From positions 558,001 through 622,000 of the forward strand of contig NZ_CP141606.1 of NCBI RefSeq assembly GCF_035593345.1: DNA of 64,000 bases, given 5' to 3'. Shown piece after piece: positions 9,829 through 19,866 of this stretch. The translations under genes were made by a program, and so were the position numbers. Source of the stretch: Lelliottia sp. JS-SCA-14 (lineage in GTDB: Bacteria > Pseudomonadota > Gammaproteobacteria > Enterobacterales > Enterobacteriaceae). Within the stretch, counting starts at the first letter, position 1. Every line of letters begins with the position of its first letter. The notes under the pieces were generated by a model. The model searched no databases and was not told the origin of the DNA. It worked only from the letters and a program-made list of their open reading frames with translations.

Positions 9829-10983
9829 TTACCAGGTGCCAGAGGCATCCAGAGTGCGGCTGGTGGCCTCTTTTTCCACAGAGGTGGTGATGCGCTGCTG
9901 GAGCAGGCGCAGATACTGTTTTTCATTCAGCGGGAGCGTCACCCAGTCGTCCGTCCAGGTCGAGAGGTGCATGGCGTTGGAGAGCGTCAGGCCGTTGATC
10001 CCCTCAAGCCCCGGGGCGATCAGCGGCTCGCCGCGCAGCACGGCGGCGCAGAAGTTGGCGGTAATGACGTGATGGTCGCTGCACTCGGGGGCGACGGGGA
10101 TCGACACTTCCCAGCACTCCGGCTCGCCAAAGCCGTTCTGCCAGCGGGCGTTGAACTCGGTTTCAGATTCCCGCAGCCGCCAGTAGCGCAGCTTGCCCTC
10201 TTCGACGACGACTTTGCCGCGATCGCCCGCGATCTCCAGCCGGTTGGTCCCCGGCGTTTCGGCGACGGTGGTGATAAACACCCCGCTCGCGCCGTTGGCG
10301 TATTCGGCGTAGGCGGTGACGTCGTCTTCCACTTCAATCTGGCGATGTTTGCCGAACTGGCAGAAGGCGCGCAGGCGCACGGGCATCCCGACCAGCCACT
10401 GCCAGAGATCGAGCTGATGCGGGTCCTGATTGAGCAGCACGCCGCCGCCTTCACCCTTCCAGGTGGCGCGCCAGCCGCCGGAGTTGTAGTAGCTTTGCGA
10501 GCGATACCAGTTGGTGATAATCCAGTTGGAACGGCGAATTTCGCCCAGCTCGCCGCTCTCAATCAAATCTTTCACTTTCTGATACAGCGGGTTAGGGCGC
10601 TGGTTGTACATGATGCCGAACACCAGGTCACACTCGCGCGCGCAGGCGTTCATCTCCTGCACCTGGGCGGTGTAGACGCCCGCCGGTTTCTCGCACAGGG
10701 TATGAATGCCGTGGCGCATCGCCATGATGGAAAGCCGGGGATGATCGTAGTGGGGCGTGGCGACAATCACCGCGTCGATCAGCCCGCTGGTGAGCATCTC
10801 TTCGGCATCGCTAAACAGCGCCACCGGTTCGCCGACGAGTGCCCGGATGGCCCGATGCTTTGCCGGATCGTTATCGCAGACCGCCGTCAGGCAGGCCTCT
10901 TTCACCACGCCCGTCAGCAAATAGCGCGTATGGACCGTGCCAATATTGCCGATGCCAATAATGCCAAACCGTACCTTTTCCAT
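9829..10983 (-). CDS. Gfo/Idh/MocA oxidoreductase 4 of the sugar locus (first gene of the operon)
   Basis: A 384-residue dehydrogenase with Rossmann motif GIIGIGNIGTVH, catalytic-lysine motif CEKPAG and active-site motif LLNQDPHQLDLWQW (Asn for Asp, His kept). The ATG at 10983 follows AAGGTGTGAC; longer in-frame starts lack family sequence. It is the promoter-proximal gene, divergent from the LacI-type regulator, with 191 bases between the two starts. The closest described families act on inositols, 1,5-anhydrofructose or the 3-position of glycosides. Which of these applies here cannot be told from the sequence. Confidence 0.86.
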   Translation of the reverse strand: MEKVRFGIIGIGNIGTVHTRYLLTGVVKEACLTAVCDNDPAKHRAIRALVGEPVALFSDAEEMLTSGLIDAVIVATPHYDHPRLSIMAMRHGIHTLCEKPAGVYTAQVQEMNACARECDLVFGIMYNQRPNPLYQKVKDLIESGELGEIRRSNWIITNWYRSQSYYNSGGWRATWKGEGGGVLLNQDPHQLDLWQWLVGMPVRLRAFCQFGKHRQIEVEDDVTAYAEYANGASGVFITTVAETPGTNRLEIAGDRGKVVVEEGKLRYWRLRESETEFNARWQNGFGEPECWEVSIPVAPECSDHHVITANFCAAVLRGEPLIAPGLEGINGLTLSNAMHLSTWTDDWVTLPLNEKQYLRLLQQRITTSVEKEATSRTLDASGTW

Positions 10984-11056
10984 GTCACACCTTAATTGGG
11001 TTAAAAAGAGTGATGAGGGGAAAATAGGAAAGGCCAACCGCAGCGACAATGTGTTT

Positions 11057-11074
11057 TTGTGAGAATACTCGCAA
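11057..11074. promoter_or_regulatory. candidate LacI-family operator 1
   Basis: Imperfect 18-base palindrome TTGTGAGAATACTCGCAA, with seven of nine pairs matching, centred on an A-T step as LacI-family operators often are. It lies in the divergent intergenic region, closer to the dehydrogenase operon. Binding by the adjacent regulator is inferred. Confidence 0.55.
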
Positions 11075-11133
11075 GGTGCATAAGTAAAAACCTACGCTCT
11101 GAAAATTTGGTTTTAAAATCAACAGGCTGTTTC

Positions 11134-11147
11134 TGCAAATATTTGCA
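11134..11147. promoter_or_regulatory. candidate LacI-family operator 2
   Basis: Perfect 14-base palindrome TGCAAATATTTGCA located 28 bases before the regulator's start codon and 77 bases centre-to-centre (about seven helical turns) from operator 1. The placement suits autoregulation together with looping control of the divergent operon. Binding is inferred. Confidence 0.6.
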
Positions 11148-11174
11148 AAAACTGAATGCGAGCGAGGTCACACT

Positions 11175-12233
11175 ATGCCGGGCAAGCTAAAAATGGACGA
11201 AATCGCGGCGCTGACGGGCTATTCCGTCAGTACCGTCTCCAGGGTGTTAAGCGGCAAATCCTATACCAGCGACAAGGCCCGCGAGGCCATCGTGCGCTCT
11301 GCGCGGGAACTCGGCGTGCTGGCGTCCATGGCGAGCGGGCGGCTGTTGATTAACGGCATTGCGGTGTTTGCGCCCGAAAGAACCTTTCAGGGGCGGGGCG
11401 ATATTTTTTATCTTGAGGTGACAAAAGGCATCGCCGAGGCCAGCGCCCCGCATGATGTCTGGATCAGTTATTGCGGATTAGAAGAGCAGCGCGCGGACGT
11501 AAAATTATTTCTCGAAAAAGCCGGGCATAAAAATATTAACGCGATCATTATTATTGGCACCGACGATTCCACCATATTTAAACTCGCCACCACCCTGAAT
11601 AAACCCTGCGTGTTAATTAATTCTATCGATCGGGAAAATACCCTCGATTCTGTTTCGCCCGACCATCGGGCCATTGGATTTACCGCCATGCGCCATCTGT
11701 TTGAGCAGGGGCATCGCCGGATTCTGACCATGACCTGCCTGCGCCGGGAGACGCTCTACGCCCGACTCGACGGCATCAAAGAAGCCTATCGCCATTTTCA
11801 CGTTCCTTTTGATCCGCAGAACGATCTGCTGGTGACCGAATGGTTTACGGCGGAGGAGGCCGAGCGAGCCCTCGACGGCTGGCTTGCCGCGCACGACAAA
11901 TCCCAATGGCCGCAGGTGATTTTCCCCAACAGCACCAGCATGACCGAAGGCGTGCTCAGGGCGCTGGAGCGTCGCGGTCTGCGCGTTCCGGAAGATATTT
12001 CGATTATCACCACGGATTTTACCTGGAATCTGCAAAACCGTCTGGACGCGCCGGTGACCGGTGTGACGGTACCGTGCCGCGAGCTGGGCATTGAGGCGGT
12101 TCACCTGCTGCAAACGCGGCTGAACCGGCCGCAGGCGTCGGTGTTTAACCTGCTGCTGCAGGGCAAAGTGATGGATTTTGGATCGGTGAGCAATGCGACG
12201 CGCCACGCGGCTCGCGTGGCGCTGGATCAGTAA
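11175..12233 (+). CDS. LacI-family regulator of the four-dehydrogenase sugar locus
   Basis: A 352-residue repressor-type protein. The N-terminal HTH has MDEIAALTGYSVSTVSRVLSG (about residues 7-27), with the STVSRVL recognition helix characteristic of LacI. The hinge is followed by a periplasmic-binding-protein-like effector domain with the usual DHRAIGFTAMRHLFEQGHRRI and LQNRLDAPVTGVTVP segments. It is divergent from the dehydrogenase/transporter operon and has two palindromes in front of it, so control of that operon is the natural inference. The stop codon abuts the last codon of msrA on the opposite strand. Confidence 0.88.
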   Translation: MPGKLKMDEIAALTGYSVSTVSRVLSGKSYTSDKAREAIVRSARELGVLASMASGRLLINGIAVFAPERTFQGRGDIFYLEVTKGIAEASAPHDVWISYCGLEEQRADVKLFLEKAGHKNINAIIIIGTDDSTIFKLATTLNKPCVLINSIDRENTLDSVSPDHRAIGFTAMRHLFEQGHRRILTMTCLRRETLYARLDGIKEAYRHFHVPFDPQNDLLVTEWFTAEEAERALDGWLAAHDKSQWPQVIFPNSTSMTEGVLRALERRGLRVPEDISIITTDFTWNLQNRLDAPVTGVTVPCRELGIEAVHLLQTRLNRPQASVFNLLLQGKVMDFGSVSNATRHAARVALDQ

Positions 12234-12875
12234 TCAGGCCAGCTGTGGCGGCAGGCAAACGCCAATCCCGCCGATGCCGCAGTAGCCGTACGGATTTTTG
12301 TGCAGATACTGCTGGTGGTCGTCTTCCGCGTAATAGAACGGCGTGGCATTGGCGATTTCGGTGGTGACCTGGCGGTTATCGCCCGCTGTAACCATCGCCT
12401 GCTGGAAACGAGCCAGACTGGCGCGCGCGGCGGCGTCCTGCTCCGGCGTCAGCGGGTAAATGGCGGAACGGTATTGCGTACCGTGATCGTTACCCTGCTG
12501 CATGCCCTGGGCCGGGTCGTGGTTTTCCCAGAAAACCTGCAATAATTGTTCGTAGCTGATGACCGCCGGATCGTAGACGACGCGCACGGCTTCCGCATGA
12601 CCGGTCTCACCCGAGCACACTTCGCGATAGGTTGGGTTAGGCGTGTAACCGCCGGTATAACCCGCCGCCGTGCTGTAGACGCCCGGCAACTGCCAGAAGA
12701 GGCGCTCGACGCCCCAGAAGCAGCCCATCGCGAACAGCGCGATCTCCATCCCGTCCGGGACGTTGGTCATCGAATGATCGTTTACGGCGTGTAAAGTGGC
12801 GACCGGCATTGGCGTATTACGTCCCGGCAGTGCATCTGCTTGAGAAACAAGATGCTTTTTGTCGAATAAACTCAC
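12234..12875 (-). CDS. msrA: peptide-methionine (S)-S-oxide reductase MsrA
   Basis: Repairs methionine-S-sulfoxide in proteins, using thioredoxin as reductant. The 213 residues match E. coli MsrA nearly throughout. The catalytic motif GCFWG lies around residue 51, with the resolving cysteines in the C-terminal [15 protein letters not shown]. The long N-terminal extension before the catalytic domain is the enterobacterial form. In E. coli msrA sits next to tamA, as here (225 bases, divergent). The accessory sugar locus has been inserted between it and ytfL. Confidence 0.97.
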   Translation of the reverse strand: MSLFDKKHLVSQADALPGRNTPMPVATLHAVNDHSMTNVPDGMEIALFAMGCFWGVERLFWQLPGVYSTAAGYTGGYTPNPTYREVCSGETGHAEAVRVVYDPAVISYEQLLQVFWENHDPAQGMQQGNDHGTQYRSAIYPLTPEQDAAARASLARFQQAMVTAGDNRQVTTEIANATPFYYAEDDHQQYLHKNPYGYCGIGGIGVCLPPQLA

Positions 12876-13100
12876 GGTTGGGCCTCCGGGGCAGCGATGT
12901 TTCAGTTAAGGTTGTCATGGAGCGTTTAATTGAACACAATAAATACGCTGAATGAGTCTAGATTTAAACATAAGAAATATTAGGCCTGTCGGCCATTTTT
13001 CAACCCACAGATTGGGTTTTGGGCTTTTATGCCGTGAAACGCCGCGGAGCGGCACTTCAATTGCTTCCAGGGGTGGAAACAAGGATATTCAGGAGAGAAC

Positions 13101-14834
13101 GTGCCAAAGATCCGCCAGTTATGTTTGGTCAGTTTATTGCTGACAAGCGGAGTCGCCAGCGCGGCGAATGTCCGTTTGCAGGTTGAGGGGTTATCCGGGA
13201 CGCTGGAAAAAAACGTGCGTGCACAGCTTTCAACCATTGAGAGTGACGAAGTCACGCCGGACCGGCGCTTTCGCGCACGCGTGGATGATGCCATCCGCGA
13301 AGGGCTAAAAGCGCTGGGCTACTACGAACCCACCATTGATTTCGATTTACGTCCGCCACCGGCCAAGGGCCGTCAGGTGTTGATTGCCCGCGTCTCCAAG
13401 GGCGAACCGGTGCTGATCGGCGGCACCAACGTGGTGCTGCGCGGCGGCGCGCGTACTGACCGGGATTATCTGGATCTGCTGGGCACGCGCCCGAAGGTCG
13501 GCACCGTGCTGAATCACGGCGACTACGACCACTTCAAAAAAGAGCTCACCAGCGTCGCGCTGCGTAAGGGCTACTTCGACAGCCAGTTCAACAAAAGCCA
13601 GCTCGGGATTGCTCTCGACCGCCGCCAGGCGTTCTGGGATATCGACTACGACAGCGGCGAGCGCTACCGCTTTGGGGCTGTCACCTTCGAAGGTTCGCAG
13701 ATTCGTGAAGAGTACCTGCAAAACCTGATCCCCTTCAAAGAGGGGGATTACTACCAGTCGCGAGATCTGGCCGAGCTGAACCGCCGTCTGTCGGCGACCG
13801 GCTGGTTTAACTCCGTCGTCGTGGCGCCAGAATTCGAAAAGTCGCGTAAAACGAAAGTCTTACCGCTGCATGGCGTGGTTTCCCCGCGCACCGAGAACAC
13901 CATCGAAACCGGTGTGGGTTACTCAACGGACGTCGGCCCGCGCGTGAAAGCGACGTGGAAAAAGCCGTGGATGAACTCCTACGGCCACAGCCTGACCACC
14001 AGCGCCAGCATCTCCGCGCCGGAACAGCAGCTCGATTTCAGCTACAAAATGCCGCTGCTGAAGAACCCGCTGGAGCAGTATTACCTGGTGCAGGGCGGCT
14101 TTAAGCGCACCGATTTGAACGATACGGAATCGGACTCCACTACGCTTGCGTTGTCGCGCTTCTGGGACCTCTCCAGCGGCTGGCAGCGGGCGATTAACCT
14201 GCGCTGGAGCCTCGACCACTTTACCCAGGCTAACGTCACCAATACCACCATGCTGCTCTATCCGGGCGTGATGATCAGCCGCACCCGTTCGCGCGGCGGC
14301 CTGATGCCAACCTGGGGCGACTCCCAGCGCTATTCCATCGATTACTCCAACACCGCCTGGGGCTCGGACGTCGATTTCTCGGTCGTTCAGGCGCAAAACG
14401 TCTGGATCCGTACCCTTTACGACAAACACCGCTTTGTGACGCGCGGCAACCTCGGCTGGATTGAAACCGGCGATTTCGAACGCGTGCCGCCGGACCTGCG
14501 TTTCTTCGCGGGCGGCGACCGCAGTATTCGCGGCTACAAATACAAATCGATCTCGCCGAAAAATGACAAAGGCCAGCTGATGGGGGCCTCGAAACTGGCA
14601 ACCGGCTCGCTGGAGTACCAGTACAACGTCAGCGGGAAATGGTGGGGCGCGGTGTTCGTCGACGGCGGCGAAGCGGTGAGTGATATCCGCAAAAGTGATT
14701 TCAAAACCGGCGCGGGCGTAGGTGTGCGCTGGCAGTCACCGGTCGGGCCAATCAAGCTCGATTTCGCCGTTCCTGTCGGCGACAAAGACGAACACGGTTT
14801 ACAGTTTTACATCGGTCTGGGGCCTGAATTATGA
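13101..14834 (+). CDS. tamA: TamA, outer-membrane subunit of the translocation and assembly module
   Basis: Omp85-family outer-membrane protein that works with TamB in autotransporter assembly and phospholipid movement. The 577 residues match E. coli TamA. A signal peptide (cleavage after SAA, about residue 22) precedes three POTRA domains (about 23-265) and a 16-strand barrel that ends in a C-terminal aromatic-rich strand. The [13 protein letters not shown] lid motif is visible as [10 protein letters not shown]. Translation begins at GTG (13101) behind AGGAGAG. The gene overlaps tamB by four bases (ATGA), so the two are co-transcribed and translationally coupled. Confidence 0.97.
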   Translation: MPKIRQLCLVSLLLTSGVASAANVRLQVEGLSGTLEKNVRAQLSTIESDEVTPDRRFRARVDDAIREGLKALGYYEPTIDFDLRPPPAKGRQVLIARVSKGEPVLIGGTNVVLRGGARTDRDYLDLLGTRPKVGTVLNHGDYDHFKKELTSVALRKGYFDSQFNKSQLGIALDRRQAFWDIDYDSGERYRFGAVTFEGSQIREEYLQNLIPFKEGDYYQSRDLAELNRRLSATGWFNSVVVAPEFEKSRKTKVLPLHGVVSPRTENTIETGVGYSTDVGPRVKATWKKPWMNSYGHSLTTSASISAPEQQLDFSYKMPLLKNPLEQYYLVQGGFKRTDLNDTESDSTTLALSRFWDLSSGWQRAINLRWSLDHFTQANVTNTTMLLYPGVMISRTRSRGGLMPTWGDSQRYSIDYSNTAWGSDVDFSVVQAQNVWIRTLYDKHRFVTRGNLGWIETGDFERVPPDLRFFAGGDRSIRGYKYKSISPKNDKGQLMGASKLATGSLEYQYNVSGKWWGAVFVDGGEAVSDIRKSDFKTGAGVGVRWQSPVGPIKLDFAVPVGDKDEHGLQFYIGLGPEL

Positions 14835-17800
14835 GTTTATGGAAGAAGATAAGCCTCGGTGTGCTGATTTTTATCGTGCTGTTGCTCGGCACGGTGGCGT
14901 TCCTGGTGGGCACCACCACCGGTCTGCATCTGCTGTTTAACGCGGCGAACCGCTGGGTGCCTGGGCTTGAGATCGGCCAGGTGACGGGCGGCTGGCGCGA
15001 TCTGCGCCTCAAGAATATCCGCTACCAGCAGCCGGGCGTGGCGGTGAACGCGGGCGAGTTTCATCTGGCGGTGAAGCTCGGCTGTCTGCGTGACAGCAGC
15101 CTGTGCGTCAACGATCTGTCGCTAACCGACGTGAACGTGGCGATTGATTCAAAGAAAATGCCAAAATCTGCGCCGGTGGAGGAAGAGGAGAGCGGTCCGC
15201 TGAACCTCTCGACGCCATACCCGATCGCGCTGTACCGCGTGGCGCTCAACAACGTCAACATCAAGATCGACGACACCACCGTCTCGGTGATGGATTTCAC
15301 CTCCGGCCTGCGCTGGCAGGAGAAAAACCTGACCCTGACGCCAACCTCCCTGCAGGGGCTGCTGATTGCCCTGCCGAAAGTGGCGAAAGTGGCACAGGAA
15401 GAGATCGTCGAACCGAAAATTCAGAACCCGCAGCCGGAAGAAAAACCGCTCGGCGAAACCCTGAAAGATCTCTTCTCGAAGCCGGTTCTGCCGGAGATGA
15501 CCGACGTTCATCTGCCGCTTAACCTCAACATCGAAGAGTTCAAAGGCGAACAGCTGCGCCTGACGGGTGACACGGATTTGACCGTGTTCAACATGCTGCT
15601 GAAAGTGAGCAGCATCGACGGCACCATGAAGCTCGACGCGCTGGATATCGATACCAACCAGGGGAGCGTTAACGCGACCGGACAGGCGCTGCTGCGCGAC
15701 AACTGGCCGGTGGATATCACCCTCAACAGCGCCCTGAATATCGACCCGCTGAAAGGCGAGAAGGTGAAGCTGAAAGTGGGCGGCGCGCTGCGCGAGCAGC
15801 TGGAGTTTGGCGTCAATCTCTCCGGCCCGGTGGATATGGTGCTGCGCGGGCAGACAAAGTTAGCGGAGGCCGGTTTACCGCTGAATCTGGAGCTGGTGAG
15901 CGAACAGCTCTACTGGCCGTTTACCGGCGAAAAACAGTTCCAGGCCGATAAGCTCAAGCTCAAGCTGAGCGGCAAAATGACCGATTACACCCTGTCGTTC
16001 CGCACCTCGGTGAAGGGTGAAGGGTTGCCGCCTGCGGACATCACTCTGGATGCGAAGGGCAACGAGCAGCAGATTAACCTCGATAAACTCACCGTGGCGG
16101 CGCTGGAAGGCAAAACCGAACTGACCGCGCTGCTCGACTGGCAGAAAGCGATCAGCTGGCGCGGCGAGCTGAACCTGAAAGGCATCAACACGGCGAAAGA
16201 GGTACCTGACTGGCCGTCGAAGCTCGACGGAACCATCAAAACGCGCGGCAGTCTGTACGGCGAAAGCTGGCAGATGGAGGTGCCGGAGATCAAACTCACC
16301 GGCAACGTTAAGCAGAATAAAGTGAACGTCGAAGGCGCCCTGCGCGGGAACAGCTATCTGCAGTGGATCATCCCGCATCTGCACGTCGCTCTGGGCCGCA
16401 ACACTGCTGATATCAAAGGCGAGCTGGGCGTGAAGGATCTCAATCTGGATGCCACCATCGACGCGCCGAATCTCGACAACGCCCTGCCGGGCCTCGGCGG
16501 CACCGCGAAAGGCCTGGTGAAAGTGCGCGGGACCGTTGACGCACCGCAGCTGCTGGCGGATATCACCGCCAACAATCTGCGCTGGCAGGAGCTGTCCGTT
16601 GCGCGCGTGCTGGTGAAAGGCGACGTCAAATCTACCGACCAGATCGCGGGCAACCTGAATCTGCGCGTCGAGCGTATTTCCCAGCCGGACGTGAATATCA
16701 GTCTGGTGACGCTGGATGCCAAAGGCAGCGAGAAGCAGCACGATCTCCAGCTGCGCGTGCAGGGCGAGCCGGTCTCCGGTCAGCTGCATCTGACGGGCAG
16801 TTTCGATCGCAAAGAGGAGCGCTGGAAAGGGGTTCTGGATAACACCCGCTTCACTACGCCGGTGGGGCCGCTGACGCTCTCCCGCTCCATCGCGCTGGAT
16901 TACCGCAACGCCGAACAGAAAATCAGTATCGGGCCACACTGCTGGACCAACCCGAACGCCGAGCTGTGCGTGCCGCAGACCATTGATGCGGGCGCGGAAG
17001 GGCGTGCGGTGGTGAATCTCAATCGCTTCGATCTGGCGATGCTCAAGCCGTTTATGCCGGAGACCACCGAGGCCAGCGGCGTTTTCAGCGGTAAAGCCGA
17101 TGTCTCCTGGGACACCACCAAAGAGGGCCTGCCGCAGGGCAACGTGACCCTCTCCGGGCGTAACGTGAAAGTGACCCAGACGGTGAACGACGCGCCGCTG
17201 CCGGTGGCCTTCGAGACCCTGAACCTGACGGCGGATCTGCATAACAACCGGGCAGAACTGGGGTGGTTGATTCGCCTGACAAACAACGGTCAGTTCGACG
17301 GCCAGGTGCAGATCACCGATCCGCAGGGGCGACGCAATCTGGGCGGCAACGTCAATATCCGCAATATGAACCTGGCGATGGTCAACCCGATCTTCTCCCG
17401 CGGCGAAAAGGCGGCGGGGATGCTCAGCGCCAATCTGCGTCTGGGCGGCAATGCCCAAAGCCCGCAGCTGTTTGGTCAGATGCAGCTCAACGGCGTGGAT
17501 ATCGACGGCAACTTTATGCCGTTTGATATGCAGCCGAGCCAGATTTCGATGAACTTCAACGGCATGAGCTCGACGCTGGCGGGCGTGGTGCGCACCCAGC
17601 AGGGGCAGATCAACCTCAGCGGTGACGCGGACTGGAGCCAGATCGACAACTGGCGCGCGCGCGTGGCAGCGAAAGGCAGCCGGGTGCGTATCACCGTGCC
17701 GCCGATGGTGCGCCTCGACGTCTCGCCGGATGTGGTGTTCGAAGCCACGCCGAGCCTGTTTACCCTTGATGGTCGCGTGGATGTGCCGTGGGCGCGCATC

Positions 17801-18607
17801 GTGGTTCACGACGTGCCGGAAAGCGCCGTCGGGGTCTCCAGCGATGAGGTGATGCTTAATAATGATCTGAAGCCAGTTGAGACCAAAAGTGCTGGCATTC
17901 CGATTAACAGTAATCTGATAATTCACGTCGGCAACAACGTGCGTCTCGATGCGTTTGGCCTGAAAGCGCGCCTGACGGGCGACCTGAAAGTGGCGCAGGA
18001 CCAGCAGGGGCTAGGCCTGAACGGGCAGATCAATATTCCGGAAGGGCGCTTCCACGCTTACGGTCAGGATCTGATTGTGCGTAAAGGCGAACTGCTGTTC
18101 TCCGGACCGCCGGACCAGCCGCTCCTCAACATCGAAGCGATTCGTAACCCTGAATCGACCGAAAACGACGTGATCGCCGGGGTGCGCGTCACCGGGTCTG
18201 CCGACGAGCCGCGGGCGGAAATCTTCTCCGATCCGGCGATGTCGCAGCAGGAAGCGCTCTCTTATCTGCTGCGCGGACAGGGTCTGGACAGCCAGCAGAG
18301 CGATAGTGCGGCGATGACCTCAATGTTAATCGGCCTGGGGGTTGCACAAAGTGGGCAGGTTGTGGGTAAAATCGGCGAGACGTTTGGCGTAAGCAATCTG
18401 GCGCTGGACACCCAGGGAGTCGGTGACTCTTCGCAGGTGGTGGTCAGCGGCTATGTACTGCCGGGTCTACAGGTGAAATATGGCGTGGGGATCTTTGACT
18501 CACTGGCAACACTCACGCTACGCTATCGGCTGATGCCTAAGCTATATCTGGAAGCGGTGTCTGGCGTAGACCAGGCGCTCGATTTGCTCTATCAGTTTGA
18601 GTTTTAG
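14831..18607 (+). CDS. tamB: TamB, inner-membrane-anchored periplasm-spanning partner of TamA
   Basis: A 1258-residue AsmA-like protein with one N-terminal membrane anchor (about residues 6-27, [19 protein letters not shown]). A very long beta-rich periplasmic domain follows and forms a hydrophobic groove. It ends in the DUF490/TamB domain (about 920-1258), whose last strand is LLYQFEF. It carries phospholipid between membranes and supports TamA. It overlaps tamA by ATGA and is followed after two bases by ytfP, completing the tamA-tamB-ytfP operon. Length and sequence agree with E. coli (1259 residues). Confidence 0.97.
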   Translation: MSLWKKISLGVLIFIVLLLGTVAFLVGTTTGLHLLFNAANRWVPGLEIGQVTGGWRDLRLKNIRYQQPGVAVNAGEFHLAVKLGCLRDSSLCVNDLSLTDVNVAIDSKKMPKSAPVEEEESGPLNLSTPYPIALYRVALNNVNIKIDDTTVSVMDFTSGLRWQEKNLTLTPTSLQGLLIALPKVAKVAQEEIVEPKIQNPQPEEKPLGETLKDLFSKPVLPEMTDVHLPLNLNIEEFKGEQLRLTGDTDLTVFNMLLKVSSIDGTMKLDALDIDTNQGSVNATGQALLRDNWPVDITLNSALNIDPLKGEKVKLKVGGALREQLEFGVNLSGPVDMVLRGQTKLAEAGLPLNLELVSEQLYWPFTGEKQFQADKLKLKLSGKMTDYTLSFRTSVKGEGLPPADITLDAKGNEQQINLDKLTVAALEGKTELTALLDWQKAISWRGELNLKGINTAKEVPDWPSKLDGTIKTRGSLYGESWQMEVPEIKLTGNVKQNKVNVEGALRGNSYLQWIIPHLHVALGRNTADIKGELGVKDLNLDATIDAPNLDNALPGLGGTAKGLVKVRGTVDAPQLLADITANNLRWQELSVARVLVKGDVKSTDQIAGNLNLRVERISQPDVNISLVTLDAKGSEKQHDLQLRVQGEPVSGQLHLTGSFDRKEERWKGVLDNTRFTTPVGPLTLSRSIALDYRNAEQKISIGPHCWTNPNAELCVPQTIDAGAEGRAVVNLNRFDLAMLKPFMPETTEASGVFSGKADVSWDTTKEGLPQGNVTLSGRNVKVTQTVNDAPLPVAFETLNLTADLHNNRAELGWLIRLTNNGQFDGQVQITDPQGRRNLGGNVNIRNMNLAMVNPIFSRGEKAAGMLSANLRLGGNAQSPQLFGQMQLNGVDIDGNFMPFDMQPSQISMNFNGMSSTLAGVVRTQQGQINLSGDADWSQIDNWRARVAAKGSRVRITVPPMVRLDVSPDVVFEATPSLFTLDGRVDVPWARIVVHDVPESAVGVSSDEVMLNNDLKPVETKSAGIPINSNLIIHVGNNVRLDAFGLKARLTGDLKVAQDQQGLGLNGQINIPEGRFHAYGQDLIVRKGELLFSGPPDQPLLNIEAIRNPESTENDVIAGVRVTGSADEPRAEIFSDPAMSQQEALSYLLRGQGLDSQQSDSAAMTSMLIGLGVAQSGQVVGKIGETFGVSNLALDTQGVGDSSQVVVSGYVLPGLQVKYGVGIFDSLATLTLRYRLMPKLYLEAVSGVDQALDLLYQFEF

Positions 18608-18609
18608 CA

Positions 18610-18954
18610 ATGCGAATATTTGTATACGGCAGTTTACGAACCAGGCAAGGCAACAGTCACTGGATGACGAACGCCCAGTTGCTGGGAAATTACAATATCG
18701 AGAACTACCAGTTGTACAGTCTGGGCCACTATCCAGGCGCGGTTCCGGGGAACGGAACGGTACAGGGTGAAGTTTATCGTATTGATAACGCTACACTTGC
18801 CGAACTTGATGCCTTGCGCACCAGGGGCGGTGAATATGCACGCCAGTTGATCCAGACTCCGTATGGCAGTGCATGGATGTACGTGTACCAGCGTCCGGTC
18901 GATGGATTGAAACTGATTGAAAGCGGTAACTGGTTAGACAGAGACCAGTACTGA
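18610..18954 (+). CDS. ytfP: YtfP, gamma-glutamylcyclotransferase-like (GGCT/AIG2) protein
   Basis: A 114-residue cytoplasmic protein with the family signature RIFVYGSLRTRQGN (residues 2-15) that forms the substrate pocket, and the acidic residue of LDALRTRGGEYAR in the catalytic region. It starts two bases after the tamB stop and is the last gene before a strong terminator. The enzymatic substrate of the enterobacterial protein is not established. Translational coupling to tamB is evident from spacing, but a functional link is not. Confidence 0.93.
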   Translation: MRIFVYGSLRTRQGNSHWMTNAQLLGNYNIENYQLYSLGHYPGAVPGNGTVQGEVYRIDNATLAELDALRTRGGEYARQLIQTPYGSAWMYVYQRPVDGLKLIESGNWLDRDQY

Positions 18955-18960
18955 GATAAA

Positions 18961-18990
18961 CAACGCCACCTTCGGGTGGCGTTGTTTTTT
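18961..18990 (+). terminator. terminator of the tamA-tamB-ytfP operon
   Basis: Perfect 10-bp stem CAACGCCACC / GGTGGCGTTG closed by a TTCG tetraloop and followed by six T. A textbook intrinsic terminator directly after ytfP. Confidence 0.95.
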
Positions 18991-19132
18991 GCGAGATGCT
19001 TCGCGTTCTGTTCTGCAATTTCCCCGCACTCCACTTTTTTCTCCGATGCGTTTTCCGAAACACCGAATTGCTGCACTTTTTTGCTGGCACTCACAAAAGC
19101 GTGGGCGTAAAACGGTTCTCGCACTTTCATAA

Positions 19133-19149
19133 GTTATACTTTGTATAAC
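19133..19149. promoter_or_regulatory. chpSB operator palindrome
   Basis: Inverted repeat GTTATAC-TTT-GTATAAC ending 13 bases before the chpS start. It is the expected position and type of site for autorepression by the MazE-like ChpS antitoxin or the ChpS-ChpB complex. It overlaps the likely -10 region. Binding is inferred. Confidence 0.7.
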
Positions 19150-19162
19150 TATGGAGGTAGTC

Positions 19163-19414
19163 ATGCGTATAACCATCAAAAAATGGGGAAACAGTGCAGG
19201 TATGGTCATTCCAGGCACAGTGATGAAAGAACTCGGTTTACAACCGGGTCAGAGTATGGAGGCTCAGGTAATGAATAATCAGTTAGTGCTCACTCCGGTG
19301 GCAAAGCGTTACACACTTCAGGAACTGCTGGCGCAGTGCGATACGACAGCACCAGAGATCAGCGAACAGGACATCTGGGGATCATCCGGCCCCGTGGGTG
19401 ATGAAGTATGGTAA
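19163..19414 (+). CDS. chpS: ChpS, antitoxin of the ChpSB toxin-antitoxin system
   Basis: An 83-residue MazE-type antitoxin. The N-terminal AbrB/SpoVT fold MRITIKKWGNSAGMVIP is the DNA-binding and dimerisation domain. The acidic C-terminal tail (SEQDIWGSSGPVGDEVW) is the toxin-neutralising segment. The start at 19163 is four codons inside a longer possible start; it matches E. coli ChpS in length and is preceded by GGAGGTAGTC. It overlaps chpB by seven bases, the usual coupling that keeps antitoxin in excess. The pair sits between ytfP and ppa, exactly as in E. coli. Confidence 0.96.
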   Translation: MRITIKKWGNSAGMVIPGTVMKELGLQPGQSMEAQVMNNQLVLTPVAKRYTLQELLAQCDTTAPEISEQDIWGSSGPVGDEVW

Positions 19415-19758
19415 CGCGCCCGATCTTTGAGCGTGGAGATATTGTGCTCGTCGGGCTTGATCCCGTAAGAGGCCATGAGCAACAAGGGGAGAGTCGGCCG
19501 GCGCTTGTTCTGTCAGTCGGTGATTTTAATCAGTTAGGCATGACGTTAATTGCCCCTGTCACTCAGGGGGGCAACTTCGCTCGTTATGCGGGTTTCAGCG
19601 TGCCGCTGAGCTGTGAAGAGGGGGACATTCAGGGCGTGGTTCTGGTTAACCAGATCAGGATGCTGGATCTCAATGCCCGACAGGCTAAACGGCTGGGTGT
19701 GGCCGCAGATGAAGTGGTTGAAGATGTGCTGTTGCGTTTGCAAACGCTTATCGACTGA
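19408..19758 (+). CDS. chpB: ChpB, MazF-family endoribonuclease toxin
   Basis: A 116-residue mRNA interferase of the MazF/PemK family. Conserved positions include the N-terminal FERGDIVLVGLDPVRGHEQQGESRPALVLS, in which the Arg of the SRPALVLS segment belongs to the catalytic surface, and TLIAPVTQGGN. Full length with no frameshift, so it is probably active. It overlaps chpS by seven bases and is neutralised by it. The orthology to E. coli ChpB is clear along the whole sequence. Confidence 0.96.
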   Translation: MVTRPIFERGDIVLVGLDPVRGHEQQGESRPALVLSVGDFNQLGMTLIAPVTQGGNFARYAGFSVPLSCEEGDIQGVVLVNQIRMLDLNARQAKRLGVAADEVVEDVLLRLQTLID

Positions 19759-19768
19759 GGCTGACTCT

Positions 19769-19850
19769 GCCGGGTGGCGCTTGCGCTTACCCGGCCTACA
19801 AAAGCTGCGATACCGTCATGTAGGCCGGGTAAGCGCAAGCGCCACCCGGC
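19769..19850. repeat. BIME: two inverted REP elements
   Basis: Two 32-base REP sequences in opposite orientation, ending GCCGGGTGGCGC and GCGCCACCCGGC, joined by an 18-base linker. The arms are exact reverse complements and can form a long hairpin. It lies between the convergent chpB and TonB-receptor genes. Confidence 0.95.
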
Positions 19851-19866
19851 AATAAACGGCGCAGGA

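Noticed and set aside
8874..10995. Long plus-strand open frames (311 and 405 codons) opposite the dehydrogenase genes
   Set aside because: They are antisense to intact Gfo/Idh/MocA genes with clear motifs and ribosome sites; no independent coding evidence.
15875..17926. 683-codon open frame on the minus strand opposite tamB
   Set aside because: It is the antisense shadow of a long GC-rich gene. The plus strand encodes a near-identical TamB with correct start and overlap, and the antisense translation has no recognisable domain and is His/Arg/Gln-rich as such shadows are.
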